From CAZADA01 sp964524065 (GTDB lineage: Bacteria > Pseudomonadota > Alphaproteobacteria > Caulobacterales > Maricaulaceae): DNA of 41,725 nucleotides. Made by a program: the position numbers and the translations under genes. This document shows positions 25,270 through 34,381 of the stretch, piece by piece; the first letter of the stretch is position 1, and every line of letters starts with the position of its first letter. The stretch spans positions 1-41,725 of the forward strand of contig CAZGCB010000010.1 in the NCBI GenBank assembly GCA_964524065.1, written 5' to 3'. The notes beneath the pieces are model-generated. The model was not told the origin of the DNA. It saw only the letters and a list, made by a program, of their open reading frames with translations, and did not search any database.

Positions 25270-25490
25270 AGCGACGCGACGGCAGGTCTCCTGGCTTGCG
25301 GGTCAGCGCCGTCGCGCCGCCTTCCCAGGAACTCGGATCCTTCGATCCTCATCCCAGTGGCGATATGGCGCGCGGCTCGCCGCTCACAGTTGCGGGCACA
25401 GCCCCGGTCTAGGCGGTTTGGCGAATGCGCATTGCGCCCTCGCAAAACAACCGCACCGGCGTTCCCTTTTCAGTCCTTCGCAGGACACCG
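25270..25490 (-). promoter_or_regulatory. Cobalamin riboswitch ahead of btuBFCD
   Basis: Read on the minus strand from about 25490, the region carries the conserved blocks in order: AAAAGGGAACGCCGGTG (about 25452-25470), GGGGCTGTGCCCGCAACTGTGA at about 25385-25406, GCCACTGGGAT at about 25350-25360, and the B12 box AAGCCAGGAGACCTGCC at 25281-25297. These are the core elements of adenosylcobalamin-binding riboswitches. It lies 160 bases before the btuB start, so it should lower expression of the import operon when B12 is plentiful. No T-run terminator is evident between box and gene, which suggests control of translation. Confidence 0.95.
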
Positions 25491-25622
25491 TCTGACAGCG
25501 CTTATGCCGGGGGGCGGATGCGGGGTCAATCACCGCGGGCGCGGTGCTGGCCAGGGCGCTCGCTTTGCCGTACAAGCCCGCCAGATCTCTACACACAATC
25601 ACTCCGCAGAAGAGGCGCTGTC

Positions 25623-26648
25623 ATGTCCCTCACCGTCGCGATTGTCGGCGCCACCGGCGTCGTGGGCAAAGAAATCCTGGCCATCATGGCTGAACGCGGC
25701 TTCCCGGCCGACACGGTCATCGCCGCCGCCTCGCGTCGGTCGAAGGGCGTCGAGGTGTCCTATGGCGACCGCACTTTGTCCTGCGAGGATGTGGAGCAGG
25801 TGGATTTCTCGCAGGTGGATCTTGCTTTCCTGGCCGCCGGCGGCGACACCGCGCGCGAATGGGCGCCCAAAATCGCCGCCGCCGGGGCGATTGTGATCGA
25901 CAATTCCTCAGCGTTCCGCATGGATGCGGACGTGCCGCTCATCGTGCCGGAAGTGAACGCCGACGCCCTCGACGCGCTGGGCGATAAGCGCATCATCGCC
26001 AATCCCAATTGCTCCACCGCTCAGCTGGTGGTGGCGCTGAAGCCGTTGCACGACCGTGCGATCATCAAGCGCGTGGTGGTGGCGACCTACCAGTCGGTGT
26101 CCGGCGCCGGCAAAGACGCCATGGACGAGTTGTGGACCCAGACCCGCGGCATCTTCGTCACGGATGCGATGGAGAAAAACGTCTTCACCAAGCAGATCGC
26201 CTTCAATGTCATCCCGCATATCGACGTCTTCATGGAGGACGGCTCCACCAAGGAAGAGTGGAAGATGGTGGCGGAGACCAAGAAGATTCTCGATCCGAAG
26301 ATCAAGCTCACGGCCACCGCGGTGCGCGTGCCGGTGTTTGTCGGACACTCCGAGGCGGTGAACATCGAATTCGCCCAGCCCATCACCGCCGATGAAGCGC
26401 GTGATCTGCTGCGGGAGTCTCCCGGGCTGCTCGTGGTCGATAAGCACGAGGATGAGGGCTACATCACGCCGGTGGAGTGCGTGGGCGAATTCGCCACCTA
26501 TGTCAGCCGCATCCGCGAGGATGCGACGGTGGAGAACGGCCTGAACCTGTGGGTTGTGTCAGACAATCTGCGCAAGGGCGCGGCCCTGAATGCGGTGCAG
26601 ATCGCTGAGCTGCTGCTCAATCGCGGCAAACTGAAAGCCGCCGCCTAA
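25623..26648 (+). CDS. asd: Aspartate-semialdehyde dehydrogenase
   Basis: This cytosolic NADPH-dependent enzyme reduces aspartyl phosphate to aspartate semialdehyde, feeding lysine, diaminopimelate, threonine and methionine synthesis. From the ATG at 25623 (GAGG upstream) it has 341 residues. The N-terminal dinucleotide motif is VGATGVVG (8-15). The catalytic cysteine is C130 in ANPNCSTAQ, and the catalytic histidine is H242 in VFVGHSEAVNIEF. YQSVSGAGKDAMDEL is also typical. An upstream in-frame extension covers the divergent riboswitch region and is not coding. The gene is divergent from btuB. Confidence 0.96.
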   Translation: MSLTVAIVGATGVVGKEILAIMAERGFPADTVIAAASRRSKGVEVSYGDRTLSCEDVEQVDFSQVDLAFLAAGGDTAREWAPKIAAAGAIVIDNSSAFRMDADVPLIVPEVNADALDALGDKRIIANPNCSTAQLVVALKPLHDRAIIKRVVVATYQSVSGAGKDAMDELWTQTRGIFVTDAMEKNVFTKQIAFNVIPHIDVFMEDGSTKEEWKMVAETKKILDPKIKLTATAVRVPVFVGHSEAVNIEFAQPITADEARDLLRESPGLLVVDKHEDEGYITPVECVGEFATYVSRIREDATVENGLNLWVVSDNLRKGAALNAVQIAELLLNRGKLKAAA

Positions 26649-26832
26649 CCGCGGCGGGCCGAAAGCGCATTGCAGTGCGTGCTCATCAATAGCGCCCAGA
26701 CGGCCCGATCTTTGCTTGGCGTTCACCATGCTGGTCATGGGCGCGCGCACGCAGCGGCGCCTTGGTGCTGGCGTATTCGGATTGAGAATGCAGATCGCCG
26801 CGTGGGAGCGGGCCGGTCGGAGGCGATGTGAG

Positions 26833-27870
26833 ATGGTCATGAAATCTGTGATGTGCGCAGCCGCAGGCGCGGCGCTGGCCACGGGGCTCGCCTGGGGAGC
26901 CCAGGCGCAGAATCAGCGCTCCAATCAGCCTTACTCCACGCCTGCCGCCCGCCCGGCGCCGCCGGCCCCCACCGGCATGCGTGCGCCGATCCCTGTGGCC
27001 GGCTTTGGCCGGCTGGCGTTCGGCACCACGACGGGCACGCTCGATACCGGGGAGCTGGACGCGCGCATCAATGCCGGGCGAAACCCCGCAAACTTCGTGG
27101 ACAGCGGCGATGATGTGGACATCATCGAACTGTTCTTGAACGCCGGCGGCGGCGTGATGGTGCAGAACCAGCGCGGCTTCGGCATGCAGTATGATGTGGA
27201 GGTGGAAACCACATCGGATTTGGATGATGGCGATGTCATTGGCACCATCGCGACGCAGCAGCTGCACTTTTTCCTGCGCCGGCCGCAGATTTTCGCAGCC
27301 AGCGTCGGCGGCGGCTTCGCCAGCGGCACGGATGATCTCAGCCTCGATGTCGGCACCGGCTTCGCCGAAGCGGCCTTCTTCACCAACCGCTATTCCACAC
27401 GCGTCACGGCCGCTTATTCCAGTTTTGACAAACCGGCCACCACCATGACTGGGGTGCGCGTGGGCGTGGACTATTTCGCCAATGCCAACACGCGTCTTGG
27501 CGGGCATGTGGTGCTCGGCGAGAGCGACAGCTTCGGCAATTATGATCGCGGCCTTCTGTGGCGCGTTGGCGCGGATGTGGAGCGGCGCTTGCGGAACTCG
27601 CCGCTCAGCCTTTTTGCCGCCCTAGAGCACGCCAGCGTGGATGATGGTTTGATCACCGACACCACGCTGCGCCTGGGCGGGCGCGTGGCGTATGGCGCGC
27701 CCACGCTGTACGAAGAAGATCGTAAAGGCGCGTCCTTTAAGGGCGGTTCCTTCTTGCTCGACACCTTCTCCGTCGCGGTCGGTCGCGCTGCAGGCGGCTC
27801 CGATGCGACAGACGAAGAGGAGGACGAGGAGGACGAGGGCGGCGACCTTATAGCGCTGGAGGGTCTTTAG
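26833..27870 (+). CDS. Exported beta-rich, probable outer-membrane protein
   Basis: The protein has 345 residues from the ATG at 26833 (GGAGG nine bases upstream). A signal peptide ends near GAQA (residues 22-25), followed by a Pro/Ala-rich segment to about 55. The body shows repeated beta strands with Gly and aromatic residues (FGRLAFGTTTG, GFGMQYDVEVETTSDLDDGDVIG, YSTRVTAAYSSFDKP, NTRLGGHVVLGESDSFGNYDRGLLWRVGADVERRL), as in an outer-membrane barrel. The end is odd: instead of a terminal aromatic residue there is an acidic tail, TDEEEDEEDEGGD, then LIALEGL. I cannot name the family. Confidence 0.7.
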   Translation: MVMKSVMCAAAGAALATGLAWGAQAQNQRSNQPYSTPAARPAPPAPTGMRAPIPVAGFGRLAFGTTTGTLDTGELDARINAGRNPANFVDSGDDVDIIELFLNAGGGVMVQNQRGFGMQYDVEVETTSDLDDGDVIGTIATQQLHFFLRRPQIFAASVGGGFASGTDDLSLDVGTGFAEAAFFTNRYSTRVTAAYSSFDKPATTMTGVRVGVDYFANANTRLGGHVVLGESDSFGNYDRGLLWRVGADVERRLRNSPLSLFAALEHASVDDGLITDTTLRLGGRVAYGAPTLYEEDRKGASFKGGSFLLDTFSVAVGRAAGGSDATDEEEDEEDEGGDLIALEGL

Positions 27871-27971
27871 GGGCGCCCGTGACGCGCGAACCCCCTCTTT
27901 CGCATGGCAACAAAAAGCCCTTAAGATGACGCGAGGCCGGCCGTCGCCGGCGCGCAGCCCTTGACGAGTCC

Positions 27972-28697
27972 GTGACCGACGAATCCCGCGTCTACTACGC
28001 CATTGGCGACATTCACGGCATGGCCGAGCGGCTGGTCGCGATGCATGACGTCATACGCAGCGATATCGCGACGCTGGGCAATCCGCCGGCCACCATCGTG
28101 CATCTGGGGGACTACATCGATCGGGGGCCGGACAGCCGCGGCGTCATCGCCGCCGTCATGGCGCTGGAGGCTGAAGTCGCCCCGTCCGCCGGGCGCTATG
28201 CGGTGGTGGCCCTGCGCGGCAATCATGAGCAGATGATGTTGGACGCGGTCGGCCGCGCCAACCCGACCGCGCGTCGGTTGTGGACCGCCAATGGCGGGGA
28301 GACGGCGCTGGACAGCTACCGGCGGGTTCAGACCTCCGATAAGACGCTGGTGGATCCCTCGCATTTGCGCTGGATGCGCCGTCGCCCGCTGATTCACCGC
28401 GTGCGCGAGCGCAAGCTGGTGTTCGTGCATGCCGGCATCGATCCCGAAGCGTTTCCTGAATGTCAGGAGCAGGTGTATTTGTGGACGCGGTCCGCGCGTT
28501 TTTTCAACACCGATGGCTGGCCCGATCGCCCGGAATTGCAAGGGCTGACGGTGGTGCATGGGCACACGCCCACCAATGATTTCGCCCCAGAGATCGCGCC
28601 GCGGCGCATCAATGTGGACACCGGCGCCGTGTTTGGCGGACCGCTCACCTGCGTGGCGTTGGCGCCGGACGTCCCGCCGCGCTTCTTGTACACCTGA
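27972..28697 (+). CDS. Metallophosphoesterase, serine/threonine protein phosphatase-like
   Basis: The protein has 241 residues from a GTG at 27972. All the calcineurin-type metal and catalytic motifs are present: G-D13-I-H15-G, G-D47-YID50-RG, G-N84-H85-E, H153 in VHAG, and H196-G-H198. The spacing and the RG after GDYID fit the bacterial PPP phosphatase group (PrpA/ApaH-like). It could remove phosphate from proteins or cleave diadenosine polyphosphates. The start is preceded by only a weak GACGAG. It is convergent with the next hydrolase gene. Confidence 0.9.
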   Translation: MTDESRVYYAIGDIHGMAERLVAMHDVIRSDIATLGNPPATIVHLGDYIDRGPDSRGVIAAVMALEAEVAPSAGRYAVVALRGNHEQMMLDAVGRANPTARRLWTANGGETALDSYRRVQTSDKTLVDPSHLRWMRRRPLIHRVRERKLVFVHAGIDPEAFPECQEQVYLWTRSARFFNTDGWPDRPELQGLTVVHGHTPTNDFAPEIAPRRINVDTGAVFGGPLTCVALAPDVPPRFLYT

Positions 28698-28718
28698 ACG
28701 GCGTTTGCACCCGCGGTC

Positions 28719-29882
28719 CTACAGCGCATCATAGGCGGCGGCGATCAGCGCCTGGGCGCGTGCGTCCTCCACCAGCGCCGGGCTGTGGGTCAATGTCGCA
28801 TAAGCGAAGGTGAGCCGCGCATCGGGGTCCGCCAGCACGCACGACCCGCCCCAGCCGGTGTGGCCGACGCTGCGCGCACCGGGTCCGTAAGGCTTGCGAT
28901 CGGGGGCGGTGGTGTTGCGGATCAGCCCGGCGCTGAAAGCCATATCGTAGGGCAGCACCAGATTCGGCCCGGCGAAGCGTTCGCGCATAGCGGCCTCCAC
29001 CGTAGCCGCGGACAAAAACGACGTCTGTCCCAGCATGCCCGCACGCGCGAAGGGTTGCATCGCCGTCGCCAGCGCGTGCGCCGTCGCGTGCCCATTGACC
29101 CCCGGCAGGTCGGCGCGCCGCCAGCGCGGGAGGTCCTGCTTGAACGCTCGGGGAGAGGACCAACGCTCCAAAAAGGCGAGGCGCGTGGGTGTGTTCACCG
29201 TCCCCAAATCCGGCGGGGTGGGCGCTTTTTGCGGCGTGGCCGCGCGCGCCGCTTCGCTGTCGGGCACGCCGAGCCAGACATCCAGCCCATGGGCGTCGCG
29301 CAGGTGGCGTTTCACCAAAGCGCCCAGGCTCTCACCGCTGGCTTGGCGTGCGATCTGCCCCGCCAGAAAGCCCCAGGTCACCGGATGGTAGCCACACGCG
29401 GTTCCCGGCGGCCAGAGCGGCGCCATAGCGGCGAGCCGCGTGGTAATGGCGTCCCAATCATACCACGTTTCGGCGTCGATCCCGGCCTCCGCCGGAAACC
29501 CCGGCAGGCCAGCCTGGTGCGACAACGCCTCGGCCACGGTCACCGCGTCTTTGCCGGCGGCGGCGAAGGGCGGCCAGAGCTCGGCGACAGGTTGCTCATA
29601 GGACACCATGCCCTCATCGACGAGGCGCGCGATCATAAGGCTGCTCACCGCTTTAGATACGGAGAACACGGGCGTCAGCGTGCGCTCGGTGAACGCGATT
29701 GCGCACTCGCGATCGATATGGCCAGCCCACAGATCCGCGACCGTGCGCCCATCAATCTGAACGCAAATCGCCGCGCCCAGGTTCTCCGCGCCCGCGGCGA
29801 ACAGCTGAGCGAACACGTCGTGCACGCCCTCAAAGCCGGCGGCGACGCGTCCGTTCAAGACGAAAGGGACAGTCCGGCTCAT
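28719..29882 (-). CDS. Beta-lactamase-fold serine hydrolase (class C / family VIII esterase-like)
   Basis: The protein has 387 residues from the ATG at 29882. The nucleophile motif S-x-x-K is S74-VS-K77, in PVFSVSKAVSSLMIARLVDEG. G-Y-H-P-V-T-W-G holds the tyrosine of the second motif, and VGHTGWGGSCVLADPDARL is the third motif region. There is no clear signal peptide, so it is probably cytoplasmic and acts as an esterase or peptidase rather than as a classical beta-lactamase. It overlaps the end of pdxY by ATGA, and the two form an operon. In-frame sequence upstream of the ATG is a shadow of pdxY. Confidence 0.88.
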   Translation of the reverse strand: MSRTVPFVLNGRVAAGFEGVHDVFAQLFAAGAENLGAAICVQIDGRTVADLWAGHIDRECAIAFTERTLTPVFSVSKAVSSLMIARLVDEGMVSYEQPVAELWPPFAAAGKDAVTVAEALSHQAGLPGFPAEAGIDAETWYDWDAITTRLAAMAPLWPPGTACGYHPVTWGFLAGQIARQASGESLGALVKRHLRDAHGLDVWLGVPDSEAARAATPQKAPTPPDLGTVNTPTRLAFLERWSSPRAFKQDLPRWRRADLPGVNGHATAHALATAMQPFARAGMLGQTSFLSAATVEAAMRERFAGPNLVLPYDMAFSAGLIRNTTAPDRKPYGPGARSVGHTGWGGSCVLADPDARLTFAYATLTHSPALVEDARAQALIAAAYDAL

Positions 29883-30793
29883 GATGCGTGTCCTGCTTGG
29901 GGCGAGAGCGGGGCCGCTGCGACAGGCGCGCAGGCGGCAGGGGCGGCGCTGTGCAGCATGTGGTGCAGCGCCGCGCGCGGCAACTCCGGTGCGGTTTGCG
30001 CGGCGCCGACGGCGTGCTCGACCACGCCCACCGCGCGCGCCAGCGCGTCTTCGGGGGCTGCGTCCTGCCCCCAGAAGGCCGTGAGTACGGCCGCAAACAA
30101 ATCCCCCGTACCGCCCCGCGCCGCGCCGCGTGGGGCCGTATGGGCGAACCACGCGCCCTCCGCTGTGGCCAATACGGCGCCAAGGCGGGACGGTTGAGGC
30201 TGACCGGTTTTTGACGCGTCGTGCGCAGCGGCGTGTATGGAGGTGATGGCGCAGGCGGCGCCGGGCGCGGCCTGGGCGCGCAGGGCATGGGCGGCTTGCG
30301 CCGCGGCGTCGGGCTGTGTAACGGGCGTCCGATCGCGCAGGCGGCCCGCCTCCCAGGCGTTGGGCGTCAGCACGTCGGCCCGCGGGACAAGCGTTCGCGC
30401 CACGGCGTCCGCCACATCGGCCGGCACATACAGCCCCTTGGGCGCATCGCCCATCACGGGATCGCAGATATACAGCGTCTGCGGCCGCTGGGATTTGAGG
30501 TGATCAATCAGCTGGGCCGCCGCCTCCACTTGCCGAGGACTGGCGAAATAACCGGTGAGGATCGCGTCCGCGCGTGCGGCGTCGGGATGGGCGGCGAGGC
30601 CCTCCAGCATGGAGGCGAACAGTCCATCCTCCACGCGTCCGCCGCCGGGCGGCCCCCAGCCGGGATGGCGGCCCAACACCGTTGTCGGCGCCGCCAGCAC
30701 GTCGCAGCCGGCCGCATGCAAGGTGGGGCGAATGATCCCCAGGCCGACCGAAGACGCGGCGGCCCAGCTTGAAACAGCGATGATGACACGCAT
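29879..30793 (-). CDS. pdxY: Pyridoxal kinase
   Basis: This cytosolic enzyme of the ribokinase superfamily phosphorylates pyridoxal with ATP in the B6 salvage pathway. It has 304 residues. ICDPVMGD lies at 109-116, VLTPNAWEAGRL at 141-152, and the anion-hole and catalytic-base motif GGTGDLF at 227-233 with D231. The N-terminus reads VIIAVSSWAAASSVGLGI, a typical substrate-side strand-loop. The C-terminal extension from about 275 is Ala-rich. The ribosome site is weak. Its stop overlaps the start of the serine hydrolase gene. Other pyridoxine or hydroxymethylpyrimidine kinases are possible but less likely from sequence. Confidence 0.88.
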   Translation of the reverse strand: MRVIIAVSSWAAASSVGLGIIRPTLHAAGCDVLAAPTTVLGRHPGWGPPGGGRVEDGLFASMLEGLAAHPDAARADAILTGYFASPRQVEAAAQLIDHLKSQRPQTLYICDPVMGDAPKGLYVPADVADAVARTLVPRADVLTPNAWEAGRLRDRTPVTQPDAAAQAAHALRAQAAPGAACAITSIHAAAHDASKTGQPQPSRLGAVLATAEGAWFAHTAPRGAARGGTGDLFAAVLTAFWGQDAAPEDALARAVGVVEHAVGAAQTAPELPRAALHHMLHSAAPAACAPVAAAPLSPQAGHAS

Positions 30794-30983
30794 GAATCAC
30801 AGTCCGCGTCTGAGAGGCTGAGCCGCACAAGGCTGACCCGTCGTGTTCTGCGCGATAGACGCGCCCGCCGCGCCGCGGTCAAGGGGACGGTAAATTCCCG
30901 GCGCCATGGTGTCGCACCGCCACAGACTCACCTAAGTTAGTGTCAAGCAGTTCGTCACCACGCTCACGCCACAGAGAGGCAGT

Positions 30984-31946
30984 ATGGTTTCCACCACCAT
31001 TCCGTTGCGCCGCTCCGTCCTGTTCGCGCCCGCCTCCAACGCCCGCGCGTTGGAAAAGCTGCCCAGTTTGGGGGCCGACGCGGTGGTGCTGGATTTGGAA
31101 GACGCCGTCGGCCCGGCGCAGAAAGACGCGGCGCGCCTGGCGGCCGTCGCCTTCGTGCAACACGCCGCAGGCTTGGCGGGCGAGCTGGTGGTGCGCGTCA
31201 ATGCGCTGGAAACGCCCGAGGGCGCGGCGGATTTGCAGGCCATTTTGCCGCTGGGTCCCGACGCCATTCTGCTGCCCAAGGTGAACAGCGCCGAGGATTT
31301 GGCCCGCGTGAGCGCCGCCTTTGACGAGTTGGACGCCCGGCGCGGCATGGCCATCTGGGCGATGATCGAAACGCCTAAGGCCGCCCTGCATGTGGGGGAT
31401 ATCGCCCATCTCGGCGCGCGCCGGCGCCTCGGCGCGCTGGTGGTGGGGACCAATGATTTAGGCGCGGCGCTGCGCATGCCGGCCGCTACCCGCCGCAAGC
31501 ATTTGCAGCCCTTCCTGTTAGAGACGGTGATGGCCGCGCGCGCCTATGGCCTCGCCGCCATTGACGGGGTGTACAATGATCATCGCGACGCCGCCGGCTT
31601 CAGCGCCGAAGGCGCCGAAGCGCGTGCGCTCGGCTTTGACGGCAAGTCCTTGATCCATCCAGCGCAAATTCCGTTGTGCCACCAGGCCTTCGCGCCGGAT
31701 TTGCACGAAATCGCCTGGGCGGAGCGCGTGGTGGCCGCGTTCCAAGTGCCGGAGAACATCGAAACCGGCGTTATCTCCGTGGACGGCCAAATGGTGGAGC
31801 GTCTGCATTTGGAGGAGGCGCGCAGCATTCTCGCGCGCGTGCGGGCGGACGGTCCCGCCGCCGCGGCGGGGACGGGCGGCGCGTCGGACCCGTCTGAGGC
31901 CGCCAGCGATGGCATGGACGCCCTGCCGCACCAGGCGGCGTCTTAG
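30984..31946 (+). CDS. CitE-like CoA ester lyase (HpcH/HpaI aldolase family)
   Basis: The protein has 320 residues. The TIM-barrel signature is present: RRSVLFAPASNARALEKL (9-26), ADAVVLDLEDAVGP (31-44) with E39 and D40, R71 in VVRVNAL, E129 in MIETPKA, and D158 in GTNDLG. The last two are metal-binding positions. HPAQIPLCHQAF is also conserved. These enzymes cleave or form malyl-CoA, citramalyl-CoA or similar esters. No citrate lyase alpha or gamma genes are nearby, so it is a stand-alone lyase. An Ala/Gly-rich tail follows residue 290. GAGAGG precedes the ATG. Confidence 0.87.
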   Translation: MVSTTIPLRRSVLFAPASNARALEKLPSLGADAVVLDLEDAVGPAQKDAARLAAVAFVQHAAGLAGELVVRVNALETPEGAADLQAILPLGPDAILLPKVNSAEDLARVSAAFDELDARRGMAIWAMIETPKAALHVGDIAHLGARRRLGALVVGTNDLGAALRMPAATRRKHLQPFLLETVMAARAYGLAAIDGVYNDHRDAAGFSAEGAEARALGFDGKSLIHPAQIPLCHQAFAPDLHEIAWAERVVAAFQVPENIETGVISVDGQMVERLHLEEARSILARVRADGPAAAAGTGGASDPSEAASDGMDALPHQAAS

Positions 31947-31975
31947 GTTTTTGTGTCGGGACAGGGGAGCGGACG

Positions 31976-34015
31976 TCAGGGCGAGAGCCTCGCGCCGTCC
32001 GCGGTCAGGGCCGCGCCCCGCTTGAGCGCGCGCACCAAGACCCGCGCGGGATGCACAGCCTCCGCTGCGCCGCGCTCCAGCGCTGCAGGTTCGCCCATGA
32101 TGTCGCTCGCGAGCGCCTCGGCCAGCAACGGCGCCAGCGTCAGCGCCCGGCTGCCCAGACCGCCCAACACATAAAGCCCCGGATGCAGCAGGCCCGCCGG
32201 ATCGTCTTCGCCGTCCAGCGCGTCCTTGCGTCCGGTGGCGAGGCCGGCGAAACGCGCGCCATAGGCTGTCGCATCCGCCACCGGCCCGGCATAGGGCAGC
32301 CGATCGGGCGTGGTGGCGCGCAGGGCCGCACGCCCTTGAAGAGCCGCCGTCTCCACCCGCGCCGCCAAATCGGGCGCATAGTCCGCCAAGTGCGCCAGAT
32401 TGCGGGCGTCATCGGCCGGCTCCGCCGTGGGCGCCCCGTCCCCATCCCAAGGTGCGTACGTGGCGCCGAACACCAGCCTGTCGCCATCGGGCAACGCATA
32501 GCCGCCAAAGGTCAGGGCATGGCGCGGCGGCGTCCCCCTCAGCGGCGCCCAGCTGATTTGCCCGCGCGAGGGCCGGATGGGGAGGTGCTGCGTCTGCACG
32601 AAAGCGGACAGCGCCGGCCCGCACGCCAGCACGCAAACATCGCCCGCGCCCAACACGGCGCCGGCGGCGTCGCGCGCGATCCAGCCTTGCGCCGTTCGCT
32701 CCATCGCCGCCACAAAGGCGTTGAAACGTGGCGGCCCCGCCAGCGTAGCTAGCAGCGCGCGCACCAAGGCCGCCGGCCGCGCGGCGCCAGCTTGGGGAAA
32801 GAACAGGCCCGCCCCCTCGCTCCAAGCGAGTCCCGTCGGGCCGTCGGCCTTGGTGCTGTGCGCGGCCCCCAGCGGCTCCGCCATGTCCGGCGGCAGCGCC
32901 TCACCCTCCAGCAGGCTCGCAAAGCGCGTGCGTTGCGCGCTGTCCGTCGCCAGCTGCACAACGCCCAGCGGCGTGAACACCGGCTTCGCGTCACCCTCCG
33001 AAGCGGGGCCCTCCGAAGCGTGGATAGCCGCCAACGCATCCAACGCATGGGCGTAGGCGCTACGATGCAAGCGCGCCGGCGCGCGATCCTCCGCATCCAG
33101 GCGCGGCATGACGAGCCCGACCGGATTGCCGCTGGCGCCGGCGGCTGGCCCGTCCGCGCCATCCAACACCTGCACGCTGAGGCCGCGGCGCTGCAGCGCA
33201 TGGGCGATGAAGCCGCCGGCGAGCCCGGCGCCGATCACCAGCGCGCGCCGGGGTGTTGCGGCGGCGCCGCGTGGATAAAGCGGCGAAGGGCGCATTGCGC
33301 GCGCTGGGCGGGTCAAAACCGCCTCCAAACGCTCGCGTTTGCCGCCAAAACCGGGGCGTTTCTCCACCGAAAAACCGGCATCCGTCAGCCCGCGGCGCAC
33401 CGCCCCGGCCACGGTGTAGGTCGCCGCGCGGGCGCCCGGCGCGCTCAACGCCGCGACCTGCAGGAGGAGGTCTGCGCGCCACATATCCGCGTTCCGCGCT
33501 GGGGCGAAGCCGTCCAAAAACCAAGCATCCGCACGGAAGTTCAGGGCATCCAGCGCTTCATCCGCCGGCAGATAGGCAAGCGTCAGCACCACGCCGTCTT
33601 CGTCAAAGCGACGGCGGTGCACGCCTTTAAGGCGCGGCGGCACATGCGCGCACAGGCGCGCGGATAAATCCGCCAGCTCCGGCCACGGCTTGTGCGCGCG
33701 GGTGAGGGAACCGGCGGGCAGCGGGGCGGCCTCTACCGAGACAAGGTGGAGGATAGCCTCGGGCGCCGGACGGGTGCGTCGCCACAGATCCCAAGCCGCC
33801 AGGACGTTTAATCCTGTGCCGAACCCCAGCTCCGCGATGGTGAATTGGCGCCGTCCCCGCCACGCATCAGGCAGGCCGCAACCGGTGAGAAACACCGCCC
33901 GGCTCTCCGCCAATCCGTCGGCCACGGAATAATAGATATCCCCATGGTCGAGGCTGCGCGGGCCGGCGGGGTCCGTCCAATCCAGGGCCGGCTGAGCGGG
34001 GGCGAAGCGGGTCAT
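31976..34015 (-). CDS. mnmC: Bifunctional tRNA 5-methylaminomethyl-2-thiouridine biosynthesis protein
   Basis: MnmC converts cmnm5(s2)U34 to nm5(s2)U34 with an FAD domain and then methylates it to mnm5 with an SAM domain. Here both domains are fused in 679 residues. The N-terminal methyltransferase (1-240) has FTIAELGFGTGLN (58-70) and AWFLDGFAPARN (164-175). The C-terminal oxidoreductase (255-670) begins with the FAD-binding strand ALVIGAGLAGGFIAHAL (258-274) and ends with GPVADATAYGARFAGLATGRKDAL followed by YVLGGLGSRALTLAPLLAEALA. The start is the ATG at 34015. It is convergent with the CitE-like gene. There are no visible defects. Confidence 0.94.
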   Translation of the reverse strand: MTRFAPAQPALDWTDPAGPRSLDHGDIYYSVADGLAESRAVFLTGCGLPDAWRGRRQFTIAELGFGTGLNVLAAWDLWRRTRPAPEAILHLVSVEAAPLPAGSLTRAHKPWPELADLSARLCAHVPPRLKGVHRRRFDEDGVVLTLAYLPADEALDALNFRADAWFLDGFAPARNADMWRADLLLQVAALSAPGARAATYTVAGAVRRGLTDAGFSVEKRPGFGGKRERLEAVLTRPARAMRPSPLYPRGAAATPRRALVIGAGLAGGFIAHALQRRGLSVQVLDGADGPAAGASGNPVGLVMPRLDAEDRAPARLHRSAYAHALDALAAIHASEGPASEGDAKPVFTPLGVVQLATDSAQRTRFASLLEGEALPPDMAEPLGAAHSTKADGPTGLAWSEGAGLFFPQAGAARPAALVRALLATLAGPPRFNAFVAAMERTAQGWIARDAAGAVLGAGDVCVLACGPALSAFVQTQHLPIRPSRGQISWAPLRGTPPRHALTFGGYALPDGDRLVFGATYAPWDGDGAPTAEPADDARNLAHLADYAPDLAARVETAALQGRAALRATTPDRLPYAGPVADATAYGARFAGLATGRKDALDGEDDPAGLLHPGLYVLGGLGSRALTLAPLLAEALASDIMGEPAALERGAAEAVHPARVLVRALKRGAALTADGARLSP

Positions 34016-34078
34016 GCCGGCGCTGTAGCGCAGCGACGCTGATCCACCAAGGTTTGGTGATGCTGTGTAAGGGTGTTT

Positions 34079-34291
34079 CTAGTATCCAGCGCGCCGCCGT
34101 CCTTGTGCGCTGCGTGGGCCGAAGAAAAACCAAATCAAAAAGCCGATAAAGGGCACAAACAACAGGAACACCACCCAGAGGGCCTTGCCCAGCGCGCCGC
34201 CATAGGCCTGAGCGATATTTAGAATCGCCCAGATGTACAAGATCAGAGCGATAATCCCGAACAGCCCCTGAACCTCAAAACCCAGTTCCAT
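34079..34291 (-). CDS. Small membrane protein with phospholipase D N-terminal-like (PLDc_N) domain
   Basis: The protein has 70 residues from the ATG at 34291, preceded by GAGGG. Two hydrophobic helices (about 8-27 and 37-56) flank a short loop. KALWVVFLLFVPFIGFLIWFFFGPR near the end is the PLDc_N pattern found at the N-terminus of cardiolipin synthases and in free small membrane proteins. There is no catalytic domain here. Its function is unknown. It sits between xerC and mnmC on the same strand. Confidence 0.8.
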   Translation of the reverse strand: MELGFEVQGLFGIIALILYIWAILNIAQAYGGALGKALWVVFLLFVPFIGFLIWFFFGPRSAQGRRRAGY

Positions 34292-34381
34292 CACAGCGCC
34301 CTCATCCGCCGGCCCGCGAGCATTTTTGCGTCCGACAATACAGGTGGGGCGGGGGGATAAGCGTTCAACCGGGGCTCTCGC

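Noticed and set aside
25425..25622. 66-codon in-frame extension upstream of asd
   Set aside because: It overlaps the conserved cobalamin riboswitch on the other strand and has no similarity to asd. The ATG at 25623 has a ribosome site.
28719..29882. Beta-lactamase-fold protein as an antibiotic resistance gene
   Set aside because: It lacks a clear signal peptide, and its motifs fit the broad esterase/peptidase branch. Resistance cannot be claimed from this sequence.
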